In this document: in pieces, positions 1-10,122 of the stretch
How the letters are laid out: each line of letters starts with the position of its first letter
Numbering within the stretch: the stretch's first letter is position 1
NCBI RefSeq assembly: GCF_012295525.1
Contig: NZ_CP051167.1
Location: 5,067,501 to 5,131,500, forward strand
Source: Oxynema aestuarii AP17
GTDB taxonomy: Bacteria > Cyanobacteriota > Cyanobacteriia > Cyanobacteriales > Laspinemataceae
Direction: 5' to 3'
Length of the DNA stretch: 64,000 nt
Program-made: the position numbers and the translations under genes
The notes under the pieces: model-generated
What the model saw: only the letters and a program-made list of their open reading frames with translations
Databases searched by the model: none
Told to the model about the DNA's origin: nothing

Positions 1-2746
1 CGTGAACTTGCAACAACAAACGCGCTTGATACGGTTGTAACAGTTCGTCAATTTTCACCATGGCGATTTTGATAATATCCGCACTCGATCCTTGAATTGG
101 GGCATTGGCGGCGGCGCGTAATAGACCCGCATCTTGATAGTTCATGCGTTCCATGTTGTCGAAATCGATCGCCGCCGGATCGGTTCCTTTAAGCTGCTGG
201 AGGCTTTCTCCGGCAAAGTAAAAATTGCGGCGACGTCCAAAAATTGTTTCGACATAACCGCGCGCGATCGCCTCTTTTTTAACCGTTTCCAGATACTCGA
301 AAACATTGGGATAGCGATCGTAGAAGCGATCGATAAACGCTTTTCCTTGCGCCGTACTCACCCCGATCGATCGCGCGAACCGTTGCGCCCCCATTCCGTA
401 AATAACGCCGAAATTGATCGTTTTACCGACTCGCCGTTCTTCCGAACTAATGTCCTCTTTTTCAAATAACAACTTACTCGTCAAAGTATGGACATCTTCG
501 TTATTTTTATACGCCGAAATCAGCACGGGTTCTTGGCTTAAATGAGCCAAAATTCGCAATTCAATTTGAGAATAGTCCGCCGAAACCAGCAACCAATCTT
601 GTTCCGGTAAAAATGCTTGTCGGATTTGGCGGGAAAATTCCGTGCGAATGGGAATATTTTGTAAGTTAGGATTCGAGGAAGACAGGCGACCCGTCGCCGT
701 TGCCGTTTGATTGAAATCGGTGTGAACTCGTCGGGTCTCCGCCCTCACTAATTGCGGTAAAGCGTCCACATACGTCGATTTCAGTTTGGATAAAGTGCGA
801 TGTTCGAGAATCAGATCGATAATTTCGTGGTCGCCTTGCAGTTTTTCCAAGGTGGCGGCGTCAGTTGAATAACCTGTTTTCGTTTTTCTCGACTTTTTCC
901 GATTCAATCCCAACTTTTCAAATAAAATTTCGCTGAGTTGTTTCGGCGATCCTAAATTAAAGGTTTCTCCGGCAACATCGTAAGCCCGATTTTCGATCGC
1001 GCTCAATTTTTCTTCTAACTCTTCAGAAAGTCTGGCTAGATATTCCGTATCGATGCGAATTCCCACGGATTCCATTTGCGTTAATACGGGTTCTAAAGGC
1101 TGCTCTATCTTGAATAAAACCTCGTACAATTTGGGACTATCTTGCAGTTCGGCGCGCAGTTTGGACACCAGTAAATAGGTGCTGTGAACGTCCATCCCGC
1201 AGTAGTTCGCCACTTCGGGAATGCCGAGATCGGCGATCGTTTTCCCTTTGGGAACTAAATCTTTATAACTTTGGGCGCTGAGGTTTAAATATACCCGAGC
1301 TAAATAAGCTAAATTATGGGTTCCTTCGGGGTTGAGAACGTAACTGGCTAACATCGTTTCAAAGGATACCCCGTCGAGTTCGATTCCCTGACAGTGCAAG
1401 ATGGCGCGATCGAATTTAGCGTTATGTAAAGTTTTGGGATAATCCGCCATTTCTAAAATCGGTTTGAGGGCCGTTATAACCCGATCTAACTCTAAATTTT
1501 TGCCGTGTTTGTGGCCGATTGGAATATAGGCGAGGTCTTCTTTTCCACTGCCCCAACAACAACCAATTCCCACTAATTGGGCGTCGCGGGGTTCGAGGTC
1601 AGTGGTTTCCGTATCCCAAGCGACGGGATGTTCGGGATCGGTATAGGTTTTTAGCTGTTCGACTAAGCGATTTAATTGTTCGTAAGTATCGATAATTTGA
1701 GGATCGATGGGATTGGCATCGCGGGCTTGTTGTTGAGATGTTGCTGTATCTTCGGCGCTGAAAAACCAGGTATCTCCGCCGTTGAGATCGGGGGAAGTTT
1801 GCGATCGCTCTTGACTGGATTTAGGGGTAACTTGACCGCCAAATTGTTGTTGGAGGCGATCGATTTGTTCGAGGAAAGAGTGAAACTCGTATTTCTCAAA
1901 GAGAGGCTGAATTTTTTCGGTGTCGAAGCCTTGAAGGTGGCACTGTTTTAAGGATAAAGTTAAGGGAATATCCCGGACAATTTTTGCTAAATGTTGGGAG
2001 TGATAAGCAGCATCGCGATCGCCTGCCAATTTCTTTTGATTGGCGCCTTTAATTGTATCGATCGCCTCATAAATTCCCTCTAAGGTGTGGTATTGAGTCA
2101 GCAGCTTGACCGCCGTCTTTTCGCCAATCCCTTTAACTCCGGGAATATTATCGGATTTGTCGCCACAGAGGGCTTTATAATCGACAACTTGCTCGGGTTT
2201 AATCCCGAGTTTTTCAACAACTTGTTCCGGGTGAAATTCTGTAGTTTTATTGCCTTTACCCGGACTGAGGTAGAGAACACAAATGCGATCTTCGTCGCTG
2301 ACTAATTGAAATAAATCGCGATCGCCACTGAGGATTTTTACAGTATAATTTTCTTGACTGGCGCGGGTGGCGAGGGTTCCGAGAATGTCGTCGGCTTCGT
2401 AACCGGGTTGGGTAATGACTTGCAAGTTGAGGGTTCGCAACAGTTCTTGCAAATTGGGGATTTCCACCAGTAAATCGGCGGGAGTTTCGGCGCGATCGCT
2501 CTTATAGTTTGTATCAGCTTCGTGGCGAAACGTCGGTTCGGCTAAGTCGAAAGCAATGGCGACCGCTTGCGGTTGGTACTCGTCCATCACTTCCAGCAAG
2601 GCTTTGAGGAAACCGTAGCAGACGCTGGTGGGAATTCCGCTTTGGGTTCGCAAACCGCCATCGCGCCCTTTTGCAAAGGCGTAATAGGCGCGAAAAGCCA
2701 GGGAATGACCGTCAACGAGGAGAAAAGTAGGAGAGTTAGCCGACAC
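1..2746 (-). CDS. polA: DNA polymerase I, 3' end cut by the window edge
   Basis: Family A DNA polymerase for repair and Okazaki fragment processing. Reading the complement gives an N-terminal 5' nuclease domain (LLVDGHSLAFR, CGDKSDNIPGVKGIGEKTA), then a 3'-5' exonuclease domain, then the polymerase domain (TATGRLSSSNPNLQNIP, SADYSQIELRILAH, KTINFGVIYG). The exonuclease residues look intact (WDTETTDL, LHNAKFD, YCGMDVHS), so proofreading is probably retained. The frame leaves the window at LLLQVH, the start of motif C, so only about 30 residues are missing. A GTG at 2746 gives an N-terminus of the usual family length. The frame is also open to an ATG at 2791 and another at 2911, neither with a clear ribosome binding site, so the exact start is uncertain. 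It is divergent from the large kinase at 3006. Confidence 0.95.
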   Translation of the reverse strand, partial: MSANSPTFLLVDGHSLAFRAYYAFAKGRDGGLRTQSGIPTSVCYGFLKALLEVMDEYQPQAVAIAFDLAEPTFRHEADTNYKSDRAETPADLLVEIPNLQELLRTLNLQVITQPGYEADDILGTLATRASQENYTVKILSGDRDLFQLVSDEDRICVLYLSPGKGNKTTEFHPEQVVEKLGIKPEQVVDYKALCGDKSDNIPGVKGIGEKTAVKLLTQYHTLEGIYEAIDTIKGANQKKLAGDRDAAYHSQHLAKIVRDIPLTLSLKQCHLQGFDTEKIQPLFEKYEFHSFLEQIDRLQQQFGGQVTPKSSQERSQTSPDLNGGDTWFFSAEDTATSQQQARDANPIDPQIIDTYEQLNRLVEQLKTYTDPEHPVAWDTETTDLEPRDAQLVGIGCCWGSGKEDLAYIPIGHKHGKNLELDRVITALKPILEMADYPKTLHNAKFDRAILHCQGIELDGVSFETMLASYVLNPEGTHNLAYLARVYLNLSAQSYKDLVPKGKTIADLGIPEVANYCGMDVHSTYLLVSKLRAELQDSPKLYEVLFKIEQPLEPVLTQMESVGIRIDTEYLARLSEELEEKLSAIENRAYDVAGETFNLGSPKQLSEILFEKLGLNRKKSRKTKTGYSTDAATLEKLQGDHEIIDLILEHRTLSKLKSTYVDALPQLVRAETRRVHTDFNQTATATGRLSSSNPNLQNIPIRTEFSRQIRQAFLPEQDWLLVSADYSQIELRILAHLSQEPVLISAYKNNEDVHTLTSKLLFEKEDISSEERRVGKTINFGVIYGMGAQRFARSIGVSTAQGKAFIDRFYDRYPNVFEYLETVKKEAIARGYVETIFGRRRNFYFAGESLQQLKGTDPAAIDFDNMERMNYQDAGLLRAAANAPIQGSSADIIKIAMVKIDELLQPYQARLLLQVH

Positions 2747-3005
2747 GATCGCACGAGGGTTGTACCCAACCCATTTAAACAACTCATTCATTGTATCGGC
2801 TAACGGCGAGGAATCCCAGAGTCGATCGAAAAAAATGATAGAGAAATAGAGAAAACCCGTGGCTGAATTGACTTGAAAATTGCTGCTGGAGATTTTGCGG
2901 GCGATCGCCATTTTCGATTTTGATTTGTTACCCTAGTAAAGCAAGCAATCGCCGATAGATTGCCCGTTACTCACACCTTATTTTCCCTGAAGTTCACCTC
3001 AGATT

Positions 3006-6000
3006 ATGCTTTCTCTGCCTGGATATCGCAACTGTACTCCGATTTACGATAGTTCGAGTTCGCTGATTTATCGAGGATGGCAAATTGAAGGCGATCGCCC
3101 GGTTGTTATCAAATTACTTAAAGGTGCCCATCCCAGTCCTTCAGATCTCAGTCGCTACCAACAAGAATACGATATTATTCGCCATTTTCAAAATCCGGGG
3201 ATCGTTCAAGCTTACGGTATCGAAAATCATCAAAATAGTCTCGCTATTATTTTAGAGGACTTTGGCGGCGAATCCCTACGAAAGCTGTTTCAAATCCAGT
3301 CTTTTACTCTGCTGGAGTCCCTCGAAATTACTTTAAAAATTGTGCGCGCTTTGGGAGTCATTCACCGCGCGGGAGTCATCCACAAAGATCTCAACCCGTC
3401 TAATATTATTTGGAATCAAGAACGAGATCTTTTGAAAATTATTGATTTTGGCATTTCGACGACGGTCGATCGCGAAACTCAGCCCCTTAGAAATCCCCAC
3501 ATTCTAGAAGGAACGTTAGCGTATATGTCCCCGGAACAAACCGGACGGATGAATCGCTTGTTGGACTATCGCACGGATTTTTATTCTCTCGGCGTAACCT
3601 TGTACGAATTGCTGACGGGTCAATTGCCATTTGTGGCGAGTGACGCGATCGAATTGGTTCACGCTCATTTAGCGAAAACGCCAGTTTCTCCCCATAAAAT
3701 CCATCGCCAAATCCCGCCCGTTCTGGCGACGATTGTTTTAAAGCTATTGGCAAAAAATGCAGAAGATCGATATCAAAGCTGCGAAGGACTTGAAGCAGAT
3801 TTACAACAATGTCGGCAGCAACTTTCAGAAACAGGGGAAATTAAAACCTTCGATCTTGCCCAAAACGATCGCGCCGATAAATTCCAAATTCCTCAAAAAC
3901 TTTATGGAAGATCGCGAGAGATTCAAGGGCTAATTGATGCATTTATTCGCAGCACTTGCTTTCCCGAACGGGCGATCGCCACGGCGGGAACTCAGTTCGA
4001 TCGCCCGCCGGGAGAACTCTTTTTAATTTCCGGTTATTCGGGAATTGGTAAAACCTCTTTAGTGCAAGAAATTTACAAACCGATTACCGAACGTCACGGT
4101 TATTTTATTTCGGGAAAATTCGACCCTTATCATCGCAATATTCCCTATAGTGCGATCGCCCGGGCTTTTTCGGATTTGCTGCGACAATTATTGAGTGAAA
4201 ATGAAACCCAACTGAGTCAATGGCGCGATCGCCTGCGCACTACATTAGGGGATCTCGGCGGGGTTATCGCCGAAGTGATTCCCGAACTTGAATTAATTGT
4301 GGGAACTCAGCCGAAAGTTCCGGTTTTACCGCCTACAGAAGCGCAAAATCGCTTTAATCTTCTCTTTCAAAAGTTTATCCAAAGTTTTGCGCGATCGCCG
4401 CATCCGATCGTGCTATTTCTTGACGATTTACAATGGATCGATCTGGCAAGTTTGCAATTAATCGAGCGCTTAACTCTCGCACTGGAAAGCGGTTTATTCC
4501 TAATTGGAGCTTATCGCGATCGTGAAGTATCGCCAACTCATCCTTTAACCGGGATGTTAAACAAATTACAAGAAGCGGGAGCAAGAATCAATAGTATTCA
4601 TCTCGAACCTTTGCAGCTAGAAGATATCAATCATTTAATTGCCGAAACTTTAAATTCTCCGCCCGCTTACTGTCTGCCTTTAGCTGAATTAACGGTTGCC
4701 AAAACTCAAGGAAATCCCTTTTTTGTCAGCGAATTCCTCAAGGCATTGTACGACGATCGCCTCCTCTATTTCGACCGCGAGAGTCGCCGTTGGCAGTGGG
4801 ATTTTAAGGAGATTCAAAAGCGAGAAATTACCGATAATTTAGTCGAACTGCTTTCGGGACAAATTCAGCGTTTTCCCCAAAAGACTCAAACCTTATTAAC
4901 CACAGCCGCCTGTATCGACAATCCTTTCGATCTAGCCACTTTAGCACATATTTGCGAGCAATCGGAGACGGAAACGATCGCCGATCTCAATCCGGCGATC
5001 GCCCGAGGTTTGTTATTTCCCCTCGGCAATTTAAAAGCATGGGAATTTGCCGTCAAACAAGGGCAAGGCGATCGCATTTCTATCCCAGAATGTAAGTTCG
5101 CTCACGATCGCATCCGCCAAGCAGCTTACAGTTTGCTCTCGGAAGGCGATCGTCAACAATTACATGAAAAAATCGGCTTATTTTTGCTGAAAAATACGCC
5201 GGAAGATCGACGAGAAGAACATATTTTTAAAATCGTCAATCACCTCAATCTCGCTATGCTTCCCGTCGGCGATCGCCAACGCCGACAACAGCTTGCCAAA
5301 CTGAATTTAATCGCAGGCAAAAGAGCTAAAGCTACAGCCGCTTATCAAAGTGCTTTTACTTATCTAACAACGGCGATCGATCTGCTCGCAACAGAGAGCT
5401 GGGAAAGCGATTATGAGTTGACTTTAAATCTCCACATTGAAGCGGCAGAAACGGCTTATGTCAGTGGAGATTTCGAGCGCATGGAAACGTGGGTACGGAT
5501 CGTGGGCGATCGCGCGCGTACCCTCCTCGATCGCGTCCGCGCCGACCAAATTTTAATTCAAGCTTATGCGGCTCAAAATCGCTTGACCGAAGCCATACAA
5601 ACTGCCTTGAATCCTTTACAATTGCTCGGAATTCATTTACCAGAAAATCCGACCCCCGAAGCGATTGAAGCAGAATTATTAGAAACATTTACGCTCTGGG
5701 AAGACCGAGAGATTGCCAGTTTGATCGAGCTGCCTGCGATGGAAGATCCTTATAAATTGGCAGCTTTGCGCTTGTTATCGGGTATTTTTTCGCCGTGTTT
5801 TCGAGCAATGCCGCAGTTGTTGCCTTCGGTCGTTTTTAACCTATTCCAGTTGTCAATTTGTTATGGGAATGGGTTTATTTCTCCTTACGCTTATGCGACT
5901 TATGGTTTAATTTTATGCGGAATAGTCGGCAACATAGAGGCGGGCTATCAATTTGGTAATTTGGCGTTAAATTTATTGGAGCGATCGCCGACAAAAGAGA

Positions 6001-9000
6001 TTAAAACGCGAACTTCGATGGTGGTCAATAACAATATCCGCCATTGGAAAGAGCCAATCCGCGCGACGATCGAACCGTTGAGGCAATCCTATAATAGTGG
6101 TTTGGAGACGGGAGATTTAGAATACGGTTCTTATGCGATTTTAAATTATTGCGCTCACGGTTATTTTGCGGGGCAAAATTTGGAAAAACTCCAGTCAGAG
6201 ATTAGCAGTTATGCCCGAGCGTTAAAACAATTCAAACAAGAAACAGCCTTCAATCATTTGTGTTTGTACGGGCAAGCCATTGCCAATTTATGCGACAATA
6301 TAGACGAGACGATCGCCCCGGCTTGGGAGTTAGAAACAGGGGAGTCGGCGCGGGAAGCGATCGCCCAAATTATCGCGGCGAACGATCGCAGTGGAGCTTG
6401 TAAAATTTACCTGCACCAACTCATTCTCAGCTATCTATTCGATCGCCCCGACGAAGCCCTCGAAAATGCCGATCGTGCCGAATCTTATCTCGATGGAGAA
6501 ACGGGAACGTTCGTGATTCCGCTATGCTATTTTTATTCGGCTTTAGCCCGCTTAGCGGTGGCGCGTCACGACGAAGACAGTGCGCGATCGCCCCAACTGG
6601 AAAGAGTCAGAGAAATTCAGCAAAAATTACAAACTTGGGCGGGTTTTGCGCCGACGAACCACTTGCATAAATGGGAATTAATCGAAGCCGAATTACAAGC
6701 ATTACTCGGTAACGATCGCGCCGCTACGGATGCTTACGATCGCGCGATCGAAGGGGCAAAAAGCGGAGAATTTTTCCAAGAAGAAGCCCTCGCCAACGAA
6801 CGCGCGGCCCTGTTCTATTTAAACCGAGGAAAATCCAAAATTGCCCGGGCTTATTTGGAAGATGCGCGCTACGGTTATCTACGGTGGGGAGCTTTACACA
6901 AAGTAGCTTACTTAGAGCGTCAACATCCGAGCCTACTGGGGCGATCGCCGTCGGAAACCTCCTCGTCAACGACTCACTCCCTGTCTACTACCGGGTCTCA
7001 GACGACGGAAGCCCTCGATTTAAATACGGTAATGAAGGCGTCTCAAGCCCTATGCGGGGAAATCGTCCTCGATCGCCTTTTGGCGAAATTGATGCAAATT
7101 ATTTTAGAAAATGCGGGGGCGCAGTTGGGCGGCTTAATCCTCGAAGGAGAGAGGGGATTGGCGATCGAGGCGTGGGGAGAAGTCCAGGGCGATCGGGTGG
7201 CAGTGCGTCAGGGAATTGCCCTCGAAACGAGCGATCGCCTGCCGATTTCGCCGATTCATTACGCGATGCGAACTGGGGAAACAGTGGTGTTAGCGGATGC
7301 GGCCCAAGAGTCGATGTTCGCCGGAGATCCTTATATTCAGCGCTACCAACCCAAATCGATTTTATGTATGCCCATTCAAGGGCAAGGTCAGGCGATCGGA
7401 GTTTTATACCTAGAGAATAACTTGGCAACGGGAGCGTTTACGCCGCAACGGCTGGCGGTCTTGGGTCTGCTGACCGCACAGGCGGCGATTTCGATCGAAA
7501 ATGCGCGGCTTTACGACCGTCTCGGGGATTATTCGCGCACCTTAGAACTAAAAGTGAGGGAGCGCACGGAACAACTCCGCCGAGAAATCAGCATTCGGGC
7601 GGCGACAGAAGGGGCGTTGCGGGTTTCTGAAGAAAAGTTTTCTAAAGCATTTCGGTCCAGTCCCGACGCGATCGCCCTCACCCGCTTGTCCGACGGACGC
7701 TATCTCGACGTGAACGAAAGTTTTTCTCTACTCACTGAATATAGCCGCTCCGAGGCGATCGGTCGCACGCCGGGAGAGTTAAATTTGTGGGTCGATCCCG
7801 AAATGCCCCAGTTCGTGAGACAGCGATTGCAAGAAGACGGCGCAATTCGCAATTGCGAGATCGCCTACCGCAGCCAATCCGGCAAAATTCGCACGGTGTT
7901 GCTCTCCGCCGAACGGATTCGAGTGGGGGGAGAAGAATGCTTGTTGGCGGTGAGTAAAGATATCAGCGATCGCAAGGCGGCGGAAGAACGATTGCGACGC
8001 AGCGAGGCATCGTTGGCGACCGCTCAGGAAATCGCTCACATCGGCAATTGGGAGTTTGACGTCGGCAGCGAAACGATCGCGTGGTCTGCGGAGTTGCTGC
8101 GGATTTTCGGCTTCGGAACCCACGATCCGGCGCCGACCTTAAGCGAGCATTTGCAGCAAATCCATCCCGAAGATTTGCCCTTGTGGAAAAAAACGGTTTC
8201 CGAGGCGATCGCCCGAGGAACTTCGTATCAATTCGATTTTCGGATCGTGCGATCGGACGGGGCGATCCGCCATCTCGAAGCCCGAGGGCAAGCGGTTCGC
8301 GACGGGACGGGGAAGGTGGTGCGCCTGTTGGGGACCGCCATGGACATCACCGAACGCAAACAAGCCGAAGCGGCGATCGAACAGGCTAAAGAGGCGGCAG
8401 AAGCGGCCAATCGGGCGAAAAGTGAGTTTCTGGCGAATATGAGTCACGAGTTACGCACGCCCCTCAATGCGATTCTCGGCTTTACTCAACTGATGGAAAA
8501 ACTCTTGCGCGACGATCGCCCGAGTTCGATGTCGCAAGTGCGCGAATACGTCGGGATTATCAGCCGTTCGGGAGAACATTTACTCGCCTTAATTAACGAC
8601 GTTTTAGAAATGTCGAAAATTGAAGCGGGTAAAGTCATTCTCAATTCCACGAGTTTCGACCTTTATCGTTTGCTCGACAGTCTCGAAGAAATCTTTCAAT
8701 TGCGTGCGGGGGAACGCGGGTTGCAACTGATCTGCGATCGCGATCCGACCGTTCCCCAATATTTGCGAACCGACGAAAATAAACTACGTCAAGTCCTGAT
8801 TAACTTACTCGGCAATGCGATTAAATTTACCGAAAACGGCAGCGTCACCCTGCGCGTCAGTCCCACCGATTGCCCGAATTTGAGCGACATTCCCGAATCG
8901 TTACACGCCCGCCCCGATACCTACTGTCTCCAGTTCCTGGTTGAAGATACCGGACCGGGGATCGCCCCAGAAGAACTCCCTGGCTTATTCGATCCGTTCG

Positions 9001-9875
9001 TGCAAACAGAAACCGGGCGACAATCCCAACAGGGAACCGGATTGGGGTTGCCGATTTCTCGAAAATTCGTGCAACTGATGGGCGGCGAGATCCGGGTTCG
9101 TTCGACGGTGGGACGGGGAACCGCGTTCGAGTTCGACATAGAAGCCGAACCTGCGCACCCTTCGGAGATCGTCGCCGAGGGACCTACCCGACAGGCGATC
9201 GCCCTAGCCCCCCATCAAGGCCCCTATCGTATTTTAATTGCCGAGGATCGGTGGGCGAATCGGCAATTGTTGCTCAAACTGCTCGAACCGTTGGGATTTG
9301 AAGTGCGCGAAGCCGTCAACGGTCGAGAGGCGGTGGAGATTTGGGAAGCGTGGCAACCCCATTTAATTTGGATGGATATGCGAATGCCCGTGATGGACGG
9401 TTACGAAGCTACTCAACAGATTAAATCTCATCTGAAAGGACAGGCGACGGTGATTATCGCCCTCACCGCGAGTGCGTTTGACGAAGAACGGGCTCTGGTG
9501 TTGTCGGCGGGGTGCGATGATTTCGTCCGCAAACCGTTTCGGGAGGAGACGATTTTAGGCAAAATTGCCGAATATTTGGGGGTGGAGTACGTTTACGAGG
9601 AAGTGGCCGATCGCGAGGGCGATCGCCCGCAAAGCGAAGTGTTGCCGAGGGCTGCGAGTCTCGATCGCGCCGCGTTGGCGGTGATGCCTGAGGAGTGGGT
9701 GGCCCGCTTGCACGAACGGGCGCAACAACTCGATGCGGAACTGATCGAGGAATCGATCGCCGAAATTCCGCCAGAATCGGGGGATTTAGCCCGGGCGATC
9801 GCCCAATTGGTCGAAAATTTTCGCTTCGATCGCCTCGTCGAGTTAACCGAACCAGAGACGGACCGATCGAGTTAG
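3006..9875 (+). CDS. HstK-type Ser/Thr kinase / AAA / GAF / PAS / histidine kinase / receiver hybrid
   Basis: A 2289-residue sensor that joins two phosphotransfer systems in one chain. Domains in order: Ser/Thr kinase (about 10-270, catalytic loop HKDLNPSN near 125, IIDFG after it); AAA/NACHT-like ATPase with Walker A GYSGIGKTS near 343 and LFLDDLQWID; a long helical TPR-like middle; GAF (about 1337-1500); two PAS domains (from about 1540 and 1663); HisKA with phosphoacceptor His1814 in SHELRTPLNAI; HATPase with N-box near 1928 and GTGLGLPIS; and a receiver with Asp2124 in IWMDMRMP. This order matches the HstK family of filamentous cyanobacteria and related multi-sensor kinases. No membrane segment is visible, so it is probably cytoplasmic. 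The signal sensed is unknown. The REC-GGDEF-EAL gene 247 bp downstream on the same strand may be an output partner (inference). Confidence 0.93.
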   Translation: MLSLPGYRNCTPIYDSSSSLIYRGWQIEGDRPVVIKLLKGAHPSPSDLSRYQQEYDIIRHFQNPGIVQAYGIENHQNSLAIILEDFGGESLRKLFQIQSFTLLESLEITLKIVRALGVIHRAGVIHKDLNPSNIIWNQERDLLKIIDFGISTTVDRETQPLRNPHILEGTLAYMSPEQTGRMNRLLDYRTDFYSLGVTLYELLTGQLPFVASDAIELVHAHLAKTPVSPHKIHRQIPPVLATIVLKLLAKNAEDRYQSCEGLEADLQQCRQQLSETGEIKTFDLAQNDRADKFQIPQKLYGRSREIQGLIDAFIRSTCFPERAIATAGTQFDRPPGELFLISGYSGIGKTSLVQEIYKPITERHGYFISGKFDPYHRNIPYSAIARAFSDLLRQLLSENETQLSQWRDRLRTTLGDLGGVIAEVIPELELIVGTQPKVPVLPPTEAQNRFNLLFQKFIQSFARSPHPIVLFLDDLQWIDLASLQLIERLTLALESGLFLIGAYRDREVSPTHPLTGMLNKLQEAGARINSIHLEPLQLEDINHLIAETLNSPPAYCLPLAELTVAKTQGNPFFVSEFLKALYDDRLLYFDRESRRWQWDFKEIQKREITDNLVELLSGQIQRFPQKTQTLLTTAACIDNPFDLATLAHICEQSETETIADLNPAIARGLLFPLGNLKAWEFAVKQGQGDRISIPECKFAHDRIRQAAYSLLSEGDRQQLHEKIGLFLLKNTPEDRREEHIFKIVNHLNLAMLPVGDRQRRQQLAKLNLIAGKRAKATAAYQSAFTYLTTAIDLLATESWESDYELTLNLHIEAAETAYVSGDFERMETWVRIVGDRARTLLDRVRADQILIQAYAAQNRLTEAIQTALNPLQLLGIHLPENPTPEAIEAELLETFTLWEDREIASLIELPAMEDPYKLAALRLLSGIFSPCFRAMPQLLPSVVFNLFQLSICYGNGFISPYAYATYGLILCGIVGNIEAGYQFGNLALNLLERSPTKEIKTRTSMVVNNNIRHWKEPIRATIEPLRQSYNSGLETGDLEYGSYAILNYCAHGYFAGQNLEKLQSEISSYARALKQFKQETAFNHLCLYGQAIANLCDNIDETIAPAWELETGESAREAIAQIIAANDRSGACKIYLHQLILSYLFDRPDEALENADRAESYLDGETGTFVIPLCYFYSALARLAVARHDEDSARSPQLERVREIQQKLQTWAGFAPTNHLHKWELIEAELQALLGNDRAATDAYDRAIEGAKSGEFFQEEALANERAALFYLNRGKSKIARAYLEDARYGYLRWGALHKVAYLERQHPSLLGRSPSETSSSTTHSLSTTGSQTTEALDLNTVMKASQALCGEIVLDRLLAKLMQIILENAGAQLGGLILEGERGLAIEAWGEVQGDRVAVRQGIALETSDRLPISPIHYAMRTGETVVLADAAQESMFAGDPYIQRYQPKSILCMPIQGQGQAIGVLYLENNLATGAFTPQRLAVLGLLTAQAAISIENARLYDRLGDYSRTLELKVRERTEQLRREISIRAATEGALRVSEEKFSKAFRSSPDAIALTRLSDGRYLDVNESFSLLTEYSRSEAIGRTPGELNLWVDPEMPQFVRQRLQEDGAIRNCEIAYRSQSGKIRTVLLSAERIRVGGEECLLAVSKDISDRKAAEERLRRSEASLATAQEIAHIGNWEFDVGSETIAWSAELLRIFGFGTHDPAPTLSEHLQQIHPEDLPLWKKTVSEAIARGTSYQFDFRIVRSDGAIRHLEARGQAVRDGTGKVVRLLGTAMDITERKQAEAAIEQAKEAAEAANRAKSEFLANMSHELRTPLNAILGFTQLMEKLLRDDRPSSMSQVREYVGIISRSGEHLLALINDVLEMSKIEAGKVILNSTSFDLYRLLDSLEEIFQLRAGERGLQLICDRDPTVPQYLRTDENKLRQVLINLLGNAIKFTENGSVTLRVSPTDCPNLSDIPESLHARPDTYCLQFLVEDTGPGIAPEELPGLFDPFVQTETGRQSQQGTGLGLPISRKFVQLMGGEIRVRSTVGRGTAFEFDIEAEPAHPSEIVAEGPTRQAIALAPHQGPYRILIAEDRWANRQLLLKLLEPLGFEVREAVNGREAVEIWEAWQPHLIWMDMRMPVMDGYEATQQIKSHLKGQATVIIALTASAFDEERALVLSAGCDDFVRKPFREETILGKIAEYLGVEYVYEEVADREGDRPQSEVLPRAASLDRAALAVMPEEWVARLHERAQQLDAELIEESIAEIPPESGDLARAIAQLVENFRFDRLVELTEPETDRSS

Positions 9876-10122
9876 GATACGGCGATGGAAGCGGCGACGG
9901 GATCGGAATTTCGCCAATTTCCGCACGACCCGATAAGATCTAAAGTCTAAGGCGGTTTGCAGGGGAAATCGCGATCGCCCACCATCGCTCTACCCCAGAA
10001 AGGTCGAGAAATTCGGGCGATCGCCATCGATAAAATTCAACCTTGAAATGCGATCGGCGATTTCACAATTTTTCTGGGATTTATTACCATCGGGACTCTA
10101 ACTCGACACTCAACAGCCAGTT

